The position numbers and the translations under genes are program-made. A stretch of DNA of 22,744 bases from CAVZLD01 sp964522605 (GTDB taxonomy: Bacteria > Planctomycetota > Planctomycetia > Pirellulales > Pirellulaceae): the NCBI GenBank assembly GCA_964522605.1, contig CAZFWV010000081.1:1-22744 (forward strand), given 5' to 3'. This document shows positions 1 through 8,806 of this stretch, piece by piece. How positions within the stretch are numbered: position 1 is the stretch's first letter; every line of letters begins with the position of its first letter. Under the pieces are notes generated by a model. That model was not told the DNA's origin, ran no database searches, and saw only the letters and a list, made by a program, of their open reading frames with translations.

Positions 1-1187
1 TCTTCCTGGGCTTGCTGGGCCTGACGCGCGCGCTGATCACGCGATTGCCCCTCAGTCCGCTGCCCCATCCGCTCTCGAATCGAGTTGGCGATCTCCTCGA
101 TCGGAACGGGACGACTCAGGTCGATCCCCATCCGTTCCTCCATGAACTGGCGACGTCGGTCGTCGACTTCTTCGGGCTGGATCACTCCGTCCCCGTTTTC
201 GTCAAAGCGGCGAATCATGTCGGTGGGATCGAAACCGCCTCGTCCGCCAAAGCGTCCGCCGCGGTCGCCTTCCCGATCCCCACCGCGACCCCGATCCGAA
301 TCTCCCCCACCACGAAATCCGCCTGGGGGCCCGCCGGGAAAACCACCTGGGGGTCCGCCTTGAAAACCGCCGGGAGGCCCCCCAGGAAAACCACCGGGTG
401 GGCCGCCACGTCGATCGTCACCGCCGCGCCGATCGTCTCCGCGCCCACGGTCTCCACCACGGCGGCGATCTTCTTCGCCCTCCCGAAAACGGCTTGCCAA
501 CCGTTCGGCCATCTCGGCCTTGGTCAACATGCCGTCGTTGTCGAGATCCGATTCTCGAGGATCACCGCGCCAGGAAACGCCGGACCATTCGTTTCGTTCG
601 AGGATTCCGTTCTTGTTCGTGTCGTACTGTTCCATCGTTCGATTGACGAAGTCCAGCACGCGCCCGTCGTACTTCTTTTCCAGATTGATGATCTTGCCGT
701 TCAACATCAGCGGGTTGACGCCAAACCCGGGAACCGTCTCCTCGCCAAACGGCGTGATAGCCGGGTAGGGATCCGATGCGGAGGAGGAGCTGGACGAATT
801 GCGACCGCTGGAACCGCGGTTCGAGGAGGAGCCTCGATCCCCGCCGCGCGAATCACCGCGTCCGCCGGAACTGCTGCCACCGAGCAGGCGACTGATCGGG
901 ATGGGCCCCCGAGGATTGACACCTGCGTCCTGGGCCATACGTTCGATGAAACCTTGAGCCCGGCCTTGCGCCTCGTCCGGATCGATCATGCCATTCCCAT
1001 TCGCATCGATCCGCTCCAGCATCCGCGCACGGAAATCGCCTCCCGGGCCTCCTTCGCCGCCGGGTCCTCGCCCGCCAAAGCCACCCCGGCCCCCGAAACC
1101 GCCACCCGGCGGCTGGGCCAGAGTTGGGGTGACCCACAGACCAGCCAACAACATCACGACAGCGAGTCGAATCCTCTTGCGGTACAT
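1..1187 (-). CDS. Secreted EF-hand protein with Gly/Arg/Pro-rich linkers (3' end outside window)
   Basis: The frame is open from the ATG at 1187 to the left edge (395 full codons), so the C-terminus is missing. The N-terminus MYRKRIRLAV-VMLLAGLWV ending PTLA-Q is a good Sec signal peptide, with cleavage expected near residue 24. Four calcium-binding EF-hand loops are visible: DANGNGMIDPDE at about 61-72, DTNKNGILERNE at 189-200, DLDNDGMLTKAE at 214-225 and DENGDGVIQPEE at 329-340. They are separated by low-complexity Gly/Arg/Ser tracts and by four repeats of a PPGGFxGG unit around residues 265-300. A Shine-Dalgarno-like AGGTG lies about 7 bases before the ATG. The start is 25 bp after the stop of the secretin-N repeat gene on the same strand, so the two are probably cotranscribed. 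Calcium-dependent folding or scaffolding outside the cytoplasm is the family expectation; the actual role is unknown. Confidence 0.85.
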   Translation of the reverse strand, partial: MYRKRIRLAVVMLLAGLWVTPTLAQPPGGGFGGRGGFGGRGPGGEGGPGGDFRARMLERIDANGNGMIDPDEAQGRAQGFIERMAQDAGVNPRGPIPISRLLGGSSSGGRGDSRGGDRGSSSNRGSSGRNSSSSSSASDPYPAITPFGEETVPGFGVNPLMLNGKIINLEKKYDGRVLDFVNRTMEQYDTNKNGILERNEWSGVSWRGDPRESDLDNDGMLTKAEMAERLASRFREGEEDRRRGGDRGRGDDRRGGDDRRGGPPGGFPGGPPGGFQGGPPGGFPGGPPGGFRGGGDSDRGRGGDREGDRGGRFGGRGGFDPTDMIRRFDENGDGVIQPEEVDDRRRQFMEERMGIDLSRPVPIEEIANSIRERMGQRTEGQSRDQRARQAQQAQE

Positions 1188-1212
1188 CTCTTCACCTGCC
1201 CTGCTGACTGAA

Positions 1213-4200
1213 CTAGCGTGAACCTCGACCCGAGGAACGACCGCCGCCACCACCGCGGTCTCCTCCTCCGAACCCACCGAAGCCACCACCTCCAAAGCCC
1301 CCACGACCTTGCATCCACGGCGGCGTAAAGCCTCCCGTACCAAAGCGGCTCGAATTCGAACTGGATCGCGAGGAACCTCGAGAATTTGAAGAAGAATTGC
1401 TGCTGGTTCCAGCGGAACTCTGCGTCACTTCCACCGAGTCTCCCAAGACGTTCGCGATGGCTTCTTGGACGAGCTGGGGATTCGTGCGTTTCAGTGTCAC
1501 GACGGCGATGTTCTCCGCCGGCTTGTTCATCGCACGTCGATCCAGCTCCGCCACGACGCTCTCCACCTCTTTGAGCAGCGGGCCCTGGGCAGACACAATG
1601 ACAGCGTTACTTTCCTCGTCCACGCCGATCGTCATCTTCGGCAGGTCTCCAGCCGAGGCTTCGGAAGAGCGTCCTCCACGATCACCTCCCCGATCTCCTC
1701 CGCGTCCACCAAATCGCTCGGCAAAACCGGGCGGAAAACCCATCATCTGTCGCGGATCCTGCTGTCCACGATTGTTCGTCGGCCCCGATTCCAACCGATT
1801 GGCATAAACCTGTCGCAGGACGTTCGCCACCGTTTCCGCCTTGGTGTGATACACCGGAATGAACTGGGGACGTGGAAATGTCAGAACCTCCTCCGGTCCG
1901 CTCTCCGTATCCACGACCTCAAGCAACTGCTTCACGAGGGCGATTTGGTCCGCGGAGCCGTTGACGAACAGGGCATTGAGCCGCTTGTCCGCCACGATAT
2001 GCGGCAAGGTAGTGAAGGCGGTCGAGGTTGTGGAGGACGATCGGTTTTGGGAAAGGCTGCCCAGCGCGCCACTGCCCGAGCCGCTGGATGTCGCACTGCC
2101 GATCGTCATGCCGGTGGTGCTGGTGCCCGTGATCCCGGTCAGGATGCTCGTGATCAGCGTCCGAGCGGTCTCGGCTTCCACATGCTTCAGATAGAACAAA
2201 TGGAACTGCGGCAGCCCGCTGGACTCTTGCGAGGCAAAGACTTCGACGAGCGACTGGATCGTATCGAGCGCATCCGCGTCTTCGGAGGTGATCATCAGGC
2301 CCTGGGGCGTGGCCGTAATGATGATCTCGGCCGGCGACGGTTCCGGGGCTTGCTCGCTGCCGGAAGGCTCCGCCGATTCAGCATCCGCCTCCTCACTCGC
2401 GTCCGCATCGGAGTCGGCTCCCTCGTCGGTCTCCGCCTCGGTCGAATCGAGAACTTCGTCCGACGGGCTTTCCGCGGAACCCTCTTCCTCCGCGCTCTCC
2501 AGGTCGGCGGGTTCTGCCGCGGTGAAAGCGACCGGCAACAACTCAACCGTCACCGGTAACGGTCCGGTGGTCCGAACGGGCTGGTCGGACGCCGGTCGTT
2601 GCGCTTCGTTGTACGGCCGCTCCGCCTCGCCAGGTCGAACGCCACCGTCGGGACGCATCGGTCGCTCACCCCCGCTTCCTCGCGGCGGCCGACGTCCCGG
2701 GAACATCCGCTCGCCCGGTCGCCCAGGACCGCTCGGAGTCGAGTCGTCGGGCCGATCCATCTGCAATGCCGAAGGACGTGAAGGAACAACCACGCGGATG
2801 GGATTCTGTCGCAAGCTGGGCCAAATCCCTTGAATCCGTTCGGCAACGGACCGCGCTGTATCGGGATCCATGGGCACGATCCGCATATTTCCACGATCGA
2901 TGATGGATCGTGTGCTGGTGGCTTCACGCCCCTCGCCCAGACTGTCGAGCAATTCGCGGATCTGTTCGATCTGCGGCTGGGTCCCACGAACCGCCAATTG
3001 TGGAGGATCGAGCGTGCCGTCTACGACCGGAGGCTTCTGCACACCCGCAAACAGCTTTTCAATCAGCAGCGTCGCCACCGCCGGATCCGTACTCTGCAGC
3101 GGAATCACCTCGACACGCTCCGGATTCTGTTCCATCTCTTCGATCGTCGCCTTGATCGCCCGGTGCTGCGCCGCCTTGGCATACGCCAGAATCCCATTGG
3201 TCGCCGTATCGATTTCCAGGCGAATCACCGGATCGCCGACAAATAGCGTCTGCAAAACCCGAAGCACCGCATCCGGTGTCGTGGACGAAACAGGATGCGA
3301 CATGAACTGAGGCGCTTCCGCGGGATCGGTGGTGCTGTTGGTTGCCGACCGAGAGTCAACGGATTTGACAACTTGCTCGACCAGCTTGATCTTCTCCGCC
3401 GTCCCCGTGGCAAACACCGTTCGACCGAGTGGATCGGCCGAAATCCGAATCGAACCATCCTCCGCCGCGTTGCCGTCTTCCGGAATGCCGAGCAAGGGTC
3501 GCGCCACCATCAGCACCTCATCGGCGCTGGCGACACTCAACTGGTACATGTGCAGCTTGCCACTCTCTTCCTCGGCGGCGGTCTGCTCGAGCGTCTTCAA
3601 GATCTCACGCATCATGCGGAGCGTGCCGCCCGTCTCCGTCACCATGATCTGCTTCGCCTTCGGCATGACGACGATCGATCCCACGGGGCTGAGCAGCTGG
3701 TTGATCTGCTTTTCCGCCTCCGCGGCATCCACCTTGTCCAGAACAAACCGTGTCTTGGTGATCTCATAATCACCCCGCCGGTCCAATTCGCTGAGCGGCG
3801 TCTCGGTCAATAAGTCCCTTACCAACTGGGCATCGACCTCGTCCTCCAGATCGATCACGAGCAGCATCTTGCCTTTGCGAACCAGCGTATACCCCTTGAT
3901 CAGCAGGTAGCTGTTCACCAGGTCGATCGCCTGCTCGGTCGTAAATGTCCGATCCTCGTCGATGTAATTGAAAGTGCCCGTCGGCACGACATCCGGCGAA
4001 AACGACAGCCCCGCCTCATCTGCCAACCACCCAAGAACCTCTTCCCAGGGCGCGTGTCGAAACGTGAACTTCAGGTCTGCCGCTCCCGTCGAATCCGACT
4101 CCGCTACGTTGGCCGCCGCGTCACCGACCTCGGCAACCGGCGGCGAAGCCGGCGGAAGCTCCTGACCGGACAGGGCCGGTGGCAGGACCAGAACGAGCAA

Positions 4201-4275
4201 GCAGGGTAGGCTCAACACAGTCCCCAGCCGAACAAGACTGAGAACTCCTGGTGTTTGGGTGTTTTGGGAAGACAA
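1213..4275 (-). CDS. Secreted protein of repeated secretin-N (NolW/GspD N1-like) subdomains, no secretin barrel
   Basis: The frame extends upstream to a GTG at 4479 (1088 codons). I place the start at the TTG at 4275, because GGAG lies 9 bases before it and because the signal peptide (core LVRLGTVLSLPCLLVLVLP, ending ALSGQ) then sits at the N-terminus; the upstream 68 codons look non-coding. Numbering from the GTG: an N0-like domain at 137-210 (FRHAPWEEVLGWLADEAGLSF), then beta-alpha-beta-beta-alpha secretin-N repeats at about 236-300, 309-376, 390-452, 455-516, 532-750, 757-857 and 870-983, and a half repeat at 990-1020. The 532-750 repeat is split by a long disordered insert containing an acidic Glu/Asp/Ser tract (659-715). 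The tail is Ser-rich, then Gly/Arg-rich. The C-terminal secretin pore domain is absent, so this is not a complete GspD/PilQ channel. It probably acts as a periplasmic ring or scaffold protein. The EF-hand gene follows. Confidence 0.85.
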   Translation of the reverse strand: MSSQNTQTPGVLSLVRLGTVLSLPCLLVLVLPPALSGQELPPASPPVAEVGDAAANVAESDSTGAADLKFTFRHAPWEEVLGWLADEAGLSFSPDVVPTGTFNYIDEDRTFTTEQAIDLVNSYLLIKGYTLVRKGKMLLVIDLEDEVDAQLVRDLLTETPLSELDRRGDYEITKTRFVLDKVDAAEAEKQINQLLSPVGSIVVMPKAKQIMVTETGGTLRMMREILKTLEQTAAEEESGKLHMYQLSVASADEVLMVARPLLGIPEDGNAAEDGSIRISADPLGRTVFATGTAEKIKLVEQVVKSVDSRSATNSTTDPAEAPQFMSHPVSSTTPDAVLRVLQTLFVGDPVIRLEIDTATNGILAYAKAAQHRAIKATIEEMEQNPERVEVIPLQSTDPAVATLLIEKLFAGVQKPPVVDGTLDPPQLAVRGTQPQIEQIRELLDSLGEGREATSTRSIIDRGNMRIVPMDPDTARSVAERIQGIWPSLRQNPIRVVVPSRPSALQMDRPDDSTPSGPGRPGERMFPGRRPPRGSGGERPMRPDGGVRPGEAERPYNEAQRPASDQPVRTTGPLPVTVELLPVAFTAAEPADLESAEEEGSAESPSDEVLDSTEAETDEGADSDADASEEADAESAEPSGSEQAPEPSPAEIIITATPQGLMITSEDADALDTIQSLVEVFASQESSGLPQFHLFYLKHVEAETARTLITSILTGITGTSTTGMTIGSATSSGSGSGALGSLSQNRSSSTTSTAFTTLPHIVADKRLNALFVNGSADQIALVKQLLEVVDTESGPEEVLTFPRPQFIPVYHTKAETVANVLRQVYANRLESGPTNNRGQQDPRQMMGFPPGFAERFGGRGGDRGGDRGGRSSEASAGDLPKMTIGVDEESNAVIVSAQGPLLKEVESVVAELDRRAMNKPAENIAVVTLKRTNPQLVQEAIANVLGDSVEVTQSSAGTSSNSSSNSRGSSRSSSNSSRFGTGGFTPPWMQGRGGFGGGGFGGFGGGDRGGGGGRSSGRGSR

Positions 4276-4330
4276 GGCAGTTAACTCCAGTTGACATTTG
4301 AGGGCGTTGAATTGCGGGCGCAACACCACG

Positions 4331-4381
4331 AAATAATTAACCCCGGATCTCCCTAAAAGGCTGCGGCTAAGGAAAAAAAAA
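4331..4381 (-). promoter_or_regulatory. AT-rich candidate promoter region for the secretin-N repeat gene
   Basis: In otherwise GC-rich DNA, the minus strand carries a run of nine T (4373-4381) and, about 33 bases downstream, TTAATTATTT (4331-4340). This resembles a promoter more than coding sequence. It lies 55-105 bases before the TTG at 4275 and supports the choice of that start over the GTG at 4479. No clear -35/-10 pair at standard spacing was found. Confidence 0.3.
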
Positions 4382-4480
4382 CTGTCGGATACCCGTCCCA
4401 TCGTTTTCTTGGTGCGATTGGATCGGACGACGGCGTTTCTCCGCGCTCGTCCGCGGCTCGACTCCTCCCGTCTGCCCACT

Positions 4481-4492
4481 GAGGTCGTGCAG
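4481..4492 (+). repeat. Solo copy of the GAGGTCGTGCAG repeat terminus
   Basis: The 12-mer GAGGTCGTGCAG occurs here and also at both ends of the 10767-10996 element (second end inverted). Three copies of a 12-mer in about 23 kb is far above chance. Here it adjoins another repeat that starts at 4501. Confidence 0.5.
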
Positions 4493-4500
4493 TGATTATT

Positions 4501-4639
4501 CGTTTAACCCGTAGCCGTAGGCGAGGTCTGCCCCTGGCTACACTTCCATCTCGTTGTAATTGAAGGAGATGCGTGCTACCGCACGCGGGGCGTTGCCCAC
4601 GCGGTTAAACGAACCTTACCTGCGGCTGTGGGTTAAACG
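4501..4639. repeat. Structured intergenic inverted-repeat element between divergent genes
   Basis: The ends are inverted repeats: CGTTTAACCCGTAGCCGTAG at 4501-4520 pairs with 4620-4639 (17 of 20 positions match, including the first ten). A third, inverted CGTTTAACC copy lies at about 4603-4611. Internal hairpins include GCGTGC-TACC-GCACGC (4571-4586) and a CGCGGGGC/GCCC-A-CGCG fold around 4585-4604. The element occupies the upstream region of the GH95 gene. It has the look of a small non-autonomous or REP-like repeat; copy number elsewhere cannot be seen. Confidence 0.55.
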
Positions 4640-4793
4640 AGTGTTTACTGCACGTCCCCCGCGACTTGGGCGAAGCCGCACGGGGTGGAACTTGGGTGAA
4701 ATCGAGTTAACTCAGATCCCCGGGCAGCCACAACGGATGTCGCCGGACGTGTTACACTCGAGGCGATCTTCGAGGGTCCAGGGAGCCGGAATC
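4640..4793. other. Remaining GH95 leader region
   Basis: The stretch between the inverted-repeat element and the GH95 start holds no ORF that I believe. TACACT at about 4754-4759 could be a -10 box, but no convincing -35 was found. GGGAG at 4781-4785 is the ribosome binding site of the fucosidase gene. Confidence 0.4.
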
Positions 4794-7169
4794 ATGCGAA
4801 AACTGTGCGTTCAGTGGTTTGTCATTGCGACGATTTGTACAACGTGCCTCCTCTCGATGGAAACGCGCGGCACAGAAACCGCCTCGGTAGATGAGCGATC
4901 GGAACTCCGGCTGTGGTACGACGAACCGGCCGAGGAGTGGGTCGAGGCCCTACCGTTGGGCAACGGACGGCTGGGAGCGATGGTCTTCGGGGGTACCGCT
5001 CGAGAACGTCTGCAGTTGAATGAGGACTCGCTGTGGTTTGGTCAGCCGCACGATTACGCTCGCGAAGGAGCGCACGAGTATCTGCAACCAATCCGTCAGT
5101 TGCTGCTCGACGGGAAGCAGCGTGAGGCCGAGCGTCTGGCGATGGAACAGTTCATGAGTGTGCCGCTGCGACAAGCGCCCTACCAGCCACTGGCTGATCT
5201 CTGGCTGACCTTTCCGGGGCATGCGGAAGCAAAAGACTATCGTCGGGAACTCGATCTGGACGAGGCAATCAGTCGCGTTCGCTATGTGGTCGATGGCATT
5301 GAATATCAGCGAGAGCTGTTGGCCAGCTATCCCGATCAGGTCGTTGCCGTTCGACTGACGGCCAGTCAACCCCAATCGATCACGGTGAAAGTGGGATGGA
5401 CCTGTCCGCACGAGGAAATCCGGGTGAACCCACGGGATCCGTGGCGACTTGGGCTAACCGGACGGGTGCGCACCGAACAAAAGAGTTACGACCTGAAAGT
5501 GACGGAGCCGCTGCGTTTCGCGGCCTTGGTTGAGCTACGTGCCGAAGGCGGCACGCTGAGACAGACCGACACGGAATGGACCGTGGAGCAGGCCGACGCG
5601 CTGACGATCTATGTTGCGTCAGCCACGAGCTACGTGAACTTCCTGGATGCGAGTGCGGACCCGGTCGCCCGGTGTGAAGAAACTCTTCAGGCTTTGCAGG
5701 ACAAGACCTACGACCAGGTGCGCGAGCAACATCGGGCCGACTACCAGTCACTCTTTCGCCGCATGCATCTGGATCTGGGACCCGGGCAGCTTGATCTGCC
5801 GACAGACCAACGGATTGAGCAGTTTCGCGATGGCCGGGACCCTCAACTGGCCGCGTTGTTCTTCCAGTTCGGCCGATATCTGATGATCTCATCATCACGA
5901 CCGGGAACGCAGCCGGCCAACTTGCAGGGCCTGTGGAATGAAAGCCTTTCACCTCCCTGGGAATCGAAATACACGGTCAACATCAACACGCAGATGAACT
6001 ACTGGCCGGCAGAACCCTGCAATTTGGCCGAGTGTCATTTGCCCTTATTTGATGCGATGCAGGAGATCGCCGTTCGGGGATCGCGGGTGGCTCGCGAACA
6101 TTACGACGCACGTGGCTGGGTGTTGCATCACAATTTCGATCTATGGCGCGGGGCAGCACCGATCAACAATTCGAATCATGGAATCTGGCCAACCGGGGGA
6201 GCGTGGCTCTGCCAGCATCTCTGGTGGCATTACGAGTTCGGAGGGGACCAAGAGTTTCTCGCGCAAGTGGCATATCCCCTGATGAAGGGCGCAGCCGAGT
6301 TCTTCGTCGACTATTTATTCGAGGATCCGCGCAGTCCAAACCGGTGGCTCATTTCCGGACCTTCGAATTCACCGGAACAGGGCGGCCTGGTTCTGGGTCC
6401 GACAATGGATCATCAGATCATTCGAGGATTGCTGGAGAACACGATTGAGGCGAGTGAGATTCTGGACGTCGACGAGGCGCTGCGCACCGAATGGATCGAA
6501 GTCCACCGTCGAATTGCGCCGAACCAAATCGGAAAACACGGCCAGTTGCAGGAGTGGCTGGAGGACCGGGACGATCCGGGCAATCGACACCGACACCTGT
6601 CGCACCTATGGGGACTGCACCCCGGGCGGGAAATCACTCCGCAAACCTCCGACCTGTTTGCCGCAGCTCGGATTTCGCTCCAACAGCGGGGCGATGGAGG
6701 CACGGGATGGAGCAGGGCGTGGAAGATCAATCTCTGGGCGCGTCTGCTCGATGGAAATCATGCCTTTCGCATGCTGGAAAGCCTGATTGCGACGGGCACC
6801 TACCCGAATCTGTTTGATGCGCATCCTCCATTTCAGATTGATGGCAATTTCGGTGCAACCGCCGGAATCGCCGAGATGCTCCTGCAAAGCCACACCGACA
6901 CGATTCGGCTTCTACCGGCGCTGCCAATCGCTTGGCCCAGCGGCCAGGTGCGCGGGCTGCGTGCGCGAGGCGGATGGGAATTCGATCTGACGTGGGAATC
7001 GGGTCAGCTGCAGCAGGTCGTCGTGCGCGCCCATCAGGGAGGTGAACGCATCCTTCGGTGCGAGACATCTCAAGTCAATCTGCAACTCCAGCCTGGCGAC
7101 GTCTGCCGTCTAGACCACCAATTGACGCCCGAGCGGGAACAAGAACCCCGGCCTGGGCAGGCGCCGTGA
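4794..7169 (+). CDS. Secreted GH95 alpha-L-fucosidase (or alpha-L-galactosidase)
   Basis: This is a glycoside hydrolase family 95 enzyme of 791 residues, the usual size. It is expected to release terminal alpha-L-fucose (some members act on alpha-L-galactose) by inversion, outside the cytoplasm. The start is the ATG at 4794, with GGGAG 8 bases upstream; the frame is open back to 4560 but that part looks non-coding. A Sec signal follows (MRKLCVQWFVIATICTTCLL). The N-terminal beta-sandwich begins LRLWYDEPAEEWVEALPLGN and includes LQLNEDSLWFG. The (alpha/alpha)6 barrel carries VNINTQMNYW (N396, N398), SGPSNSPEQG (E528) and FQIDGNFGATAG (D683). These correspond to the Asn pair, general acid Glu and activating Asp known from Bifidobacterium AfcA. 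Other family blocks are RHLSHLWGLHPG and GTGWSRAWKINLWARL. All key residues are present, so it is probably active. Confidence 0.95.
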   Translation: MRKLCVQWFVIATICTTCLLSMETRGTETASVDERSELRLWYDEPAEEWVEALPLGNGRLGAMVFGGTARERLQLNEDSLWFGQPHDYAREGAHEYLQPIRQLLLDGKQREAERLAMEQFMSVPLRQAPYQPLADLWLTFPGHAEAKDYRRELDLDEAISRVRYVVDGIEYQRELLASYPDQVVAVRLTASQPQSITVKVGWTCPHEEIRVNPRDPWRLGLTGRVRTEQKSYDLKVTEPLRFAALVELRAEGGTLRQTDTEWTVEQADALTIYVASATSYVNFLDASADPVARCEETLQALQDKTYDQVREQHRADYQSLFRRMHLDLGPGQLDLPTDQRIEQFRDGRDPQLAALFFQFGRYLMISSSRPGTQPANLQGLWNESLSPPWESKYTVNINTQMNYWPAEPCNLAECHLPLFDAMQEIAVRGSRVAREHYDARGWVLHHNFDLWRGAAPINNSNHGIWPTGGAWLCQHLWWHYEFGGDQEFLAQVAYPLMKGAAEFFVDYLFEDPRSPNRWLISGPSNSPEQGGLVLGPTMDHQIIRGLLENTIEASEILDVDEALRTEWIEVHRRIAPNQIGKHGQLQEWLEDRDDPGNRHRHLSHLWGLHPGREITPQTSDLFAAARISLQQRGDGGTGWSRAWKINLWARLLDGNHAFRMLESLIATGTYPNLFDAHPPFQIDGNFGATAGIAEMLLQSHTDTIRLLPALPIAWPSGQVRGLRARGGWEFDLTWESGQLQQVVVRAHQGGERILRCETSQVNLQLQPGDVCRLDHQLTPEREQEPRPGQAP

Positions 7170-7223
7170 GGCGACCTGCCACAGGCCATGGGCATCCTTC
7201 TGGCTAGGCGGAAGCCAGAATTA

Positions 7224-7251
7224 GGCTTTAGGCTGGAGGCTTTAGGCTGGA
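7224..7251 (+). repeat. Tandem duplication of GGCTTTAGGCTGGA
   Basis: Two exact copies of a 14-base unit (7224-7237 and 7238-7251) are followed by degenerate GGCT/CCAGGCTTT sequence up to the N gap. The repeat lies between the convergent GH95 and amt genes and probably continues into the gap, which may explain the assembly break. Confidence 0.75.
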
Positions 7252-7276
7252 GGGTCTGCGCTCCAGGCTTTGGGCT

Positions 7277-7376
7277 NNNNNNNNNNNNNNNNNNNNNNNN
7301 NNNNNNNNNNNNNNNNNNNNNNNNNNNNNNNNNNNNNNNNNNNNNNNNNNNNNNNNNNNNNNNNNNNNNNNNNNNN
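7277..7376. other. Assembly gap of exactly 100 N
   Basis: A run of 100 N is the usual scaffold placeholder, so the true distance is unknown. It removes the 3' end of the ammonium transporter gene. Open frames read across it are artefacts. Confidence 0.98.
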
Positions 7377-8806
7377 ACCGACAGATCATCTCGGAACAAA
7401 AATCCGTGATACGCATCATTCCCGTGCTCACCGACGTCCAATCCCTCTCGTTCTTCGTCAAGTGATACACGCAGTCCAACGGTGTATTTGATTGTCGAGA
7501 AGAGAATCGCGCCGGTCACCAGTCCCCAAACCAGGACCGCACCCACGCCGATTGCCTGATCGACCAACTGAGTGACGCCGCCGCCGAAGAACAATCCCGG
7601 CAGAGGCGACGCATCGCCGGTTCCGTTGGAGAACAACCCGAGAGAGAGAGTCCCCCAGGCTCCACAGATCCCGTGGACCGAAATGGCACCGACGGGATCG
7701 TCGATCTTGAACGTTTTATCGATCGTCACGACGGCGACAACAACCAGAATCCCGGCAATCGCACCGATGATGACCGCACTCGGAATCGAGACCCAGTAAC
7801 AGGGGCAGGTGATCGCGACCAACCCCGACAGGGCCCCGTTCAAGGCCATGGTCGCCTCCCACTTCTTGAACATGACCCGTGCCGTGAAGATCGCCGTGAT
7901 CGCCGCAGCCGCAGCCGCCGCATTCGTCGTGCACGTCACATGAGCGATGTCGCCGGCGACGGCAGCCATCGTGCTGCCCGGATTGAAGCCAAACCAGCCG
8001 AGCCACAGGATGAAAACACCTAACGTAACCAGGGGCAGGTTGTGCCCCGGAATCGCACGGGGCGTTCCGTCCTCGGCATACTTCCCAGCCCGCGGCCCCA
8101 GGACGATGGCACCCGTCAAGGCCAACCACCCCCCGAGACTGTGGACGACCGTCGATCCCGCAAAATCCCAGAATCCGAGTTCCGCGAGCCAGCCTCCGCC
8201 CCAGATCCAATGTCCTGAGATCGGGTAAATCAACATCGACACGATGATGCTGTAGATCATGTACGAGGTGAACTTAGTCCGCTCGGCCATCGCACCCGAA
8301 ACGATCGTCGCCGTGGTCGCGGCGAACACCAATTGAAAGAAGAACTTGGCCTCCAGCGGCACGACCGTCCAACTGATCGAGGCAAAATCGACATCCGGAT
8401 TGGACGTCTGCAGGAAGAAGCCGGTATTCCCGTAGTAGGCCGTTCCGGCACCGAACATCAGCGCAAAGCCGACCGCCCAGAAGCCTAGGCTGCCGAAGCA
8501 GAAATCCAATAGGTTTTTCATGCAGATGTTGACCGCGTTCTTGGCCCGCGTCAGGCCCGCCTCGACCAACGCGAAGCCCGCCTGCATCCACATAACCAGG
8601 AAGGCCGCGAGCAGCACCCACACGGTGTCCAAGGCAACGCTTTTCTCCTGAAGTTGGCTGCTCAGGCTTTCCAGCGTCACGGCCTCTTCGACGACCTCTT
8701 CCACGACCACAGCCTCTTCTTGGGCGAGGGCCACGTGATCGGACAGACCAACCCAGAAAACACTCCCCAACAAAACCACAATCCCAAACAACCTCGACGT
8801 TTCCAT
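7377..8806 (-). CDS. amt: AmtB-type ammonium transporter (C-terminus lost in gap)
   Basis: This is an inner-membrane ammonium channel of the Amt/Mep/Rh family. The ATG at 8806 starts a cleavable signal (METSRLFGIVVLLGSVFWVG, ending ALAQ), then an acidic stretch (about 30-45), then the Amt core from about 59 with some eleven membrane segments. Pore signatures are present: FDFAGSTVVHSLGG with D214 and the first pore His H222; VHGICGAWGTLSLG with the second pore His H378; WIWGGGW (W202); and FNPGS after WFG. The C-terminal tail GLDVGEHGNDAYHGF is the conserved cytoplasmic element that contacts P-II proteins, so only a short end should be missing. Codons run out at the N gap (476 residues visible). 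No glnB/glnK gene is visible next to it. GGAAG lies about 5 bases before the ATG. Confidence 0.93.

Noticed and set aside
12..1211. Plus-strand open frame of 399 codons antisense to the EF-hand gene
   Set aside because: It has no domain, while the opposite strand has a signal peptide and four EF-hand loops. It is a GC-bias shadow.
4276..4479. N-terminal extension of the secretin-N repeat protein to the GTG at 4479 or the ATG at 4401
   Set aside because: It would bury the signal peptide about 70 residues into the protein, and the segment includes a nine-T run and AT-rich promoter-like DNA. The start is still not certain.
7070..7376. Extension of the ammonium transporter frame through the N gap to 7070
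   Set aside because: It crosses unknown bases and overlaps the GH95 end antisense. The real C-terminus lies in the gap.
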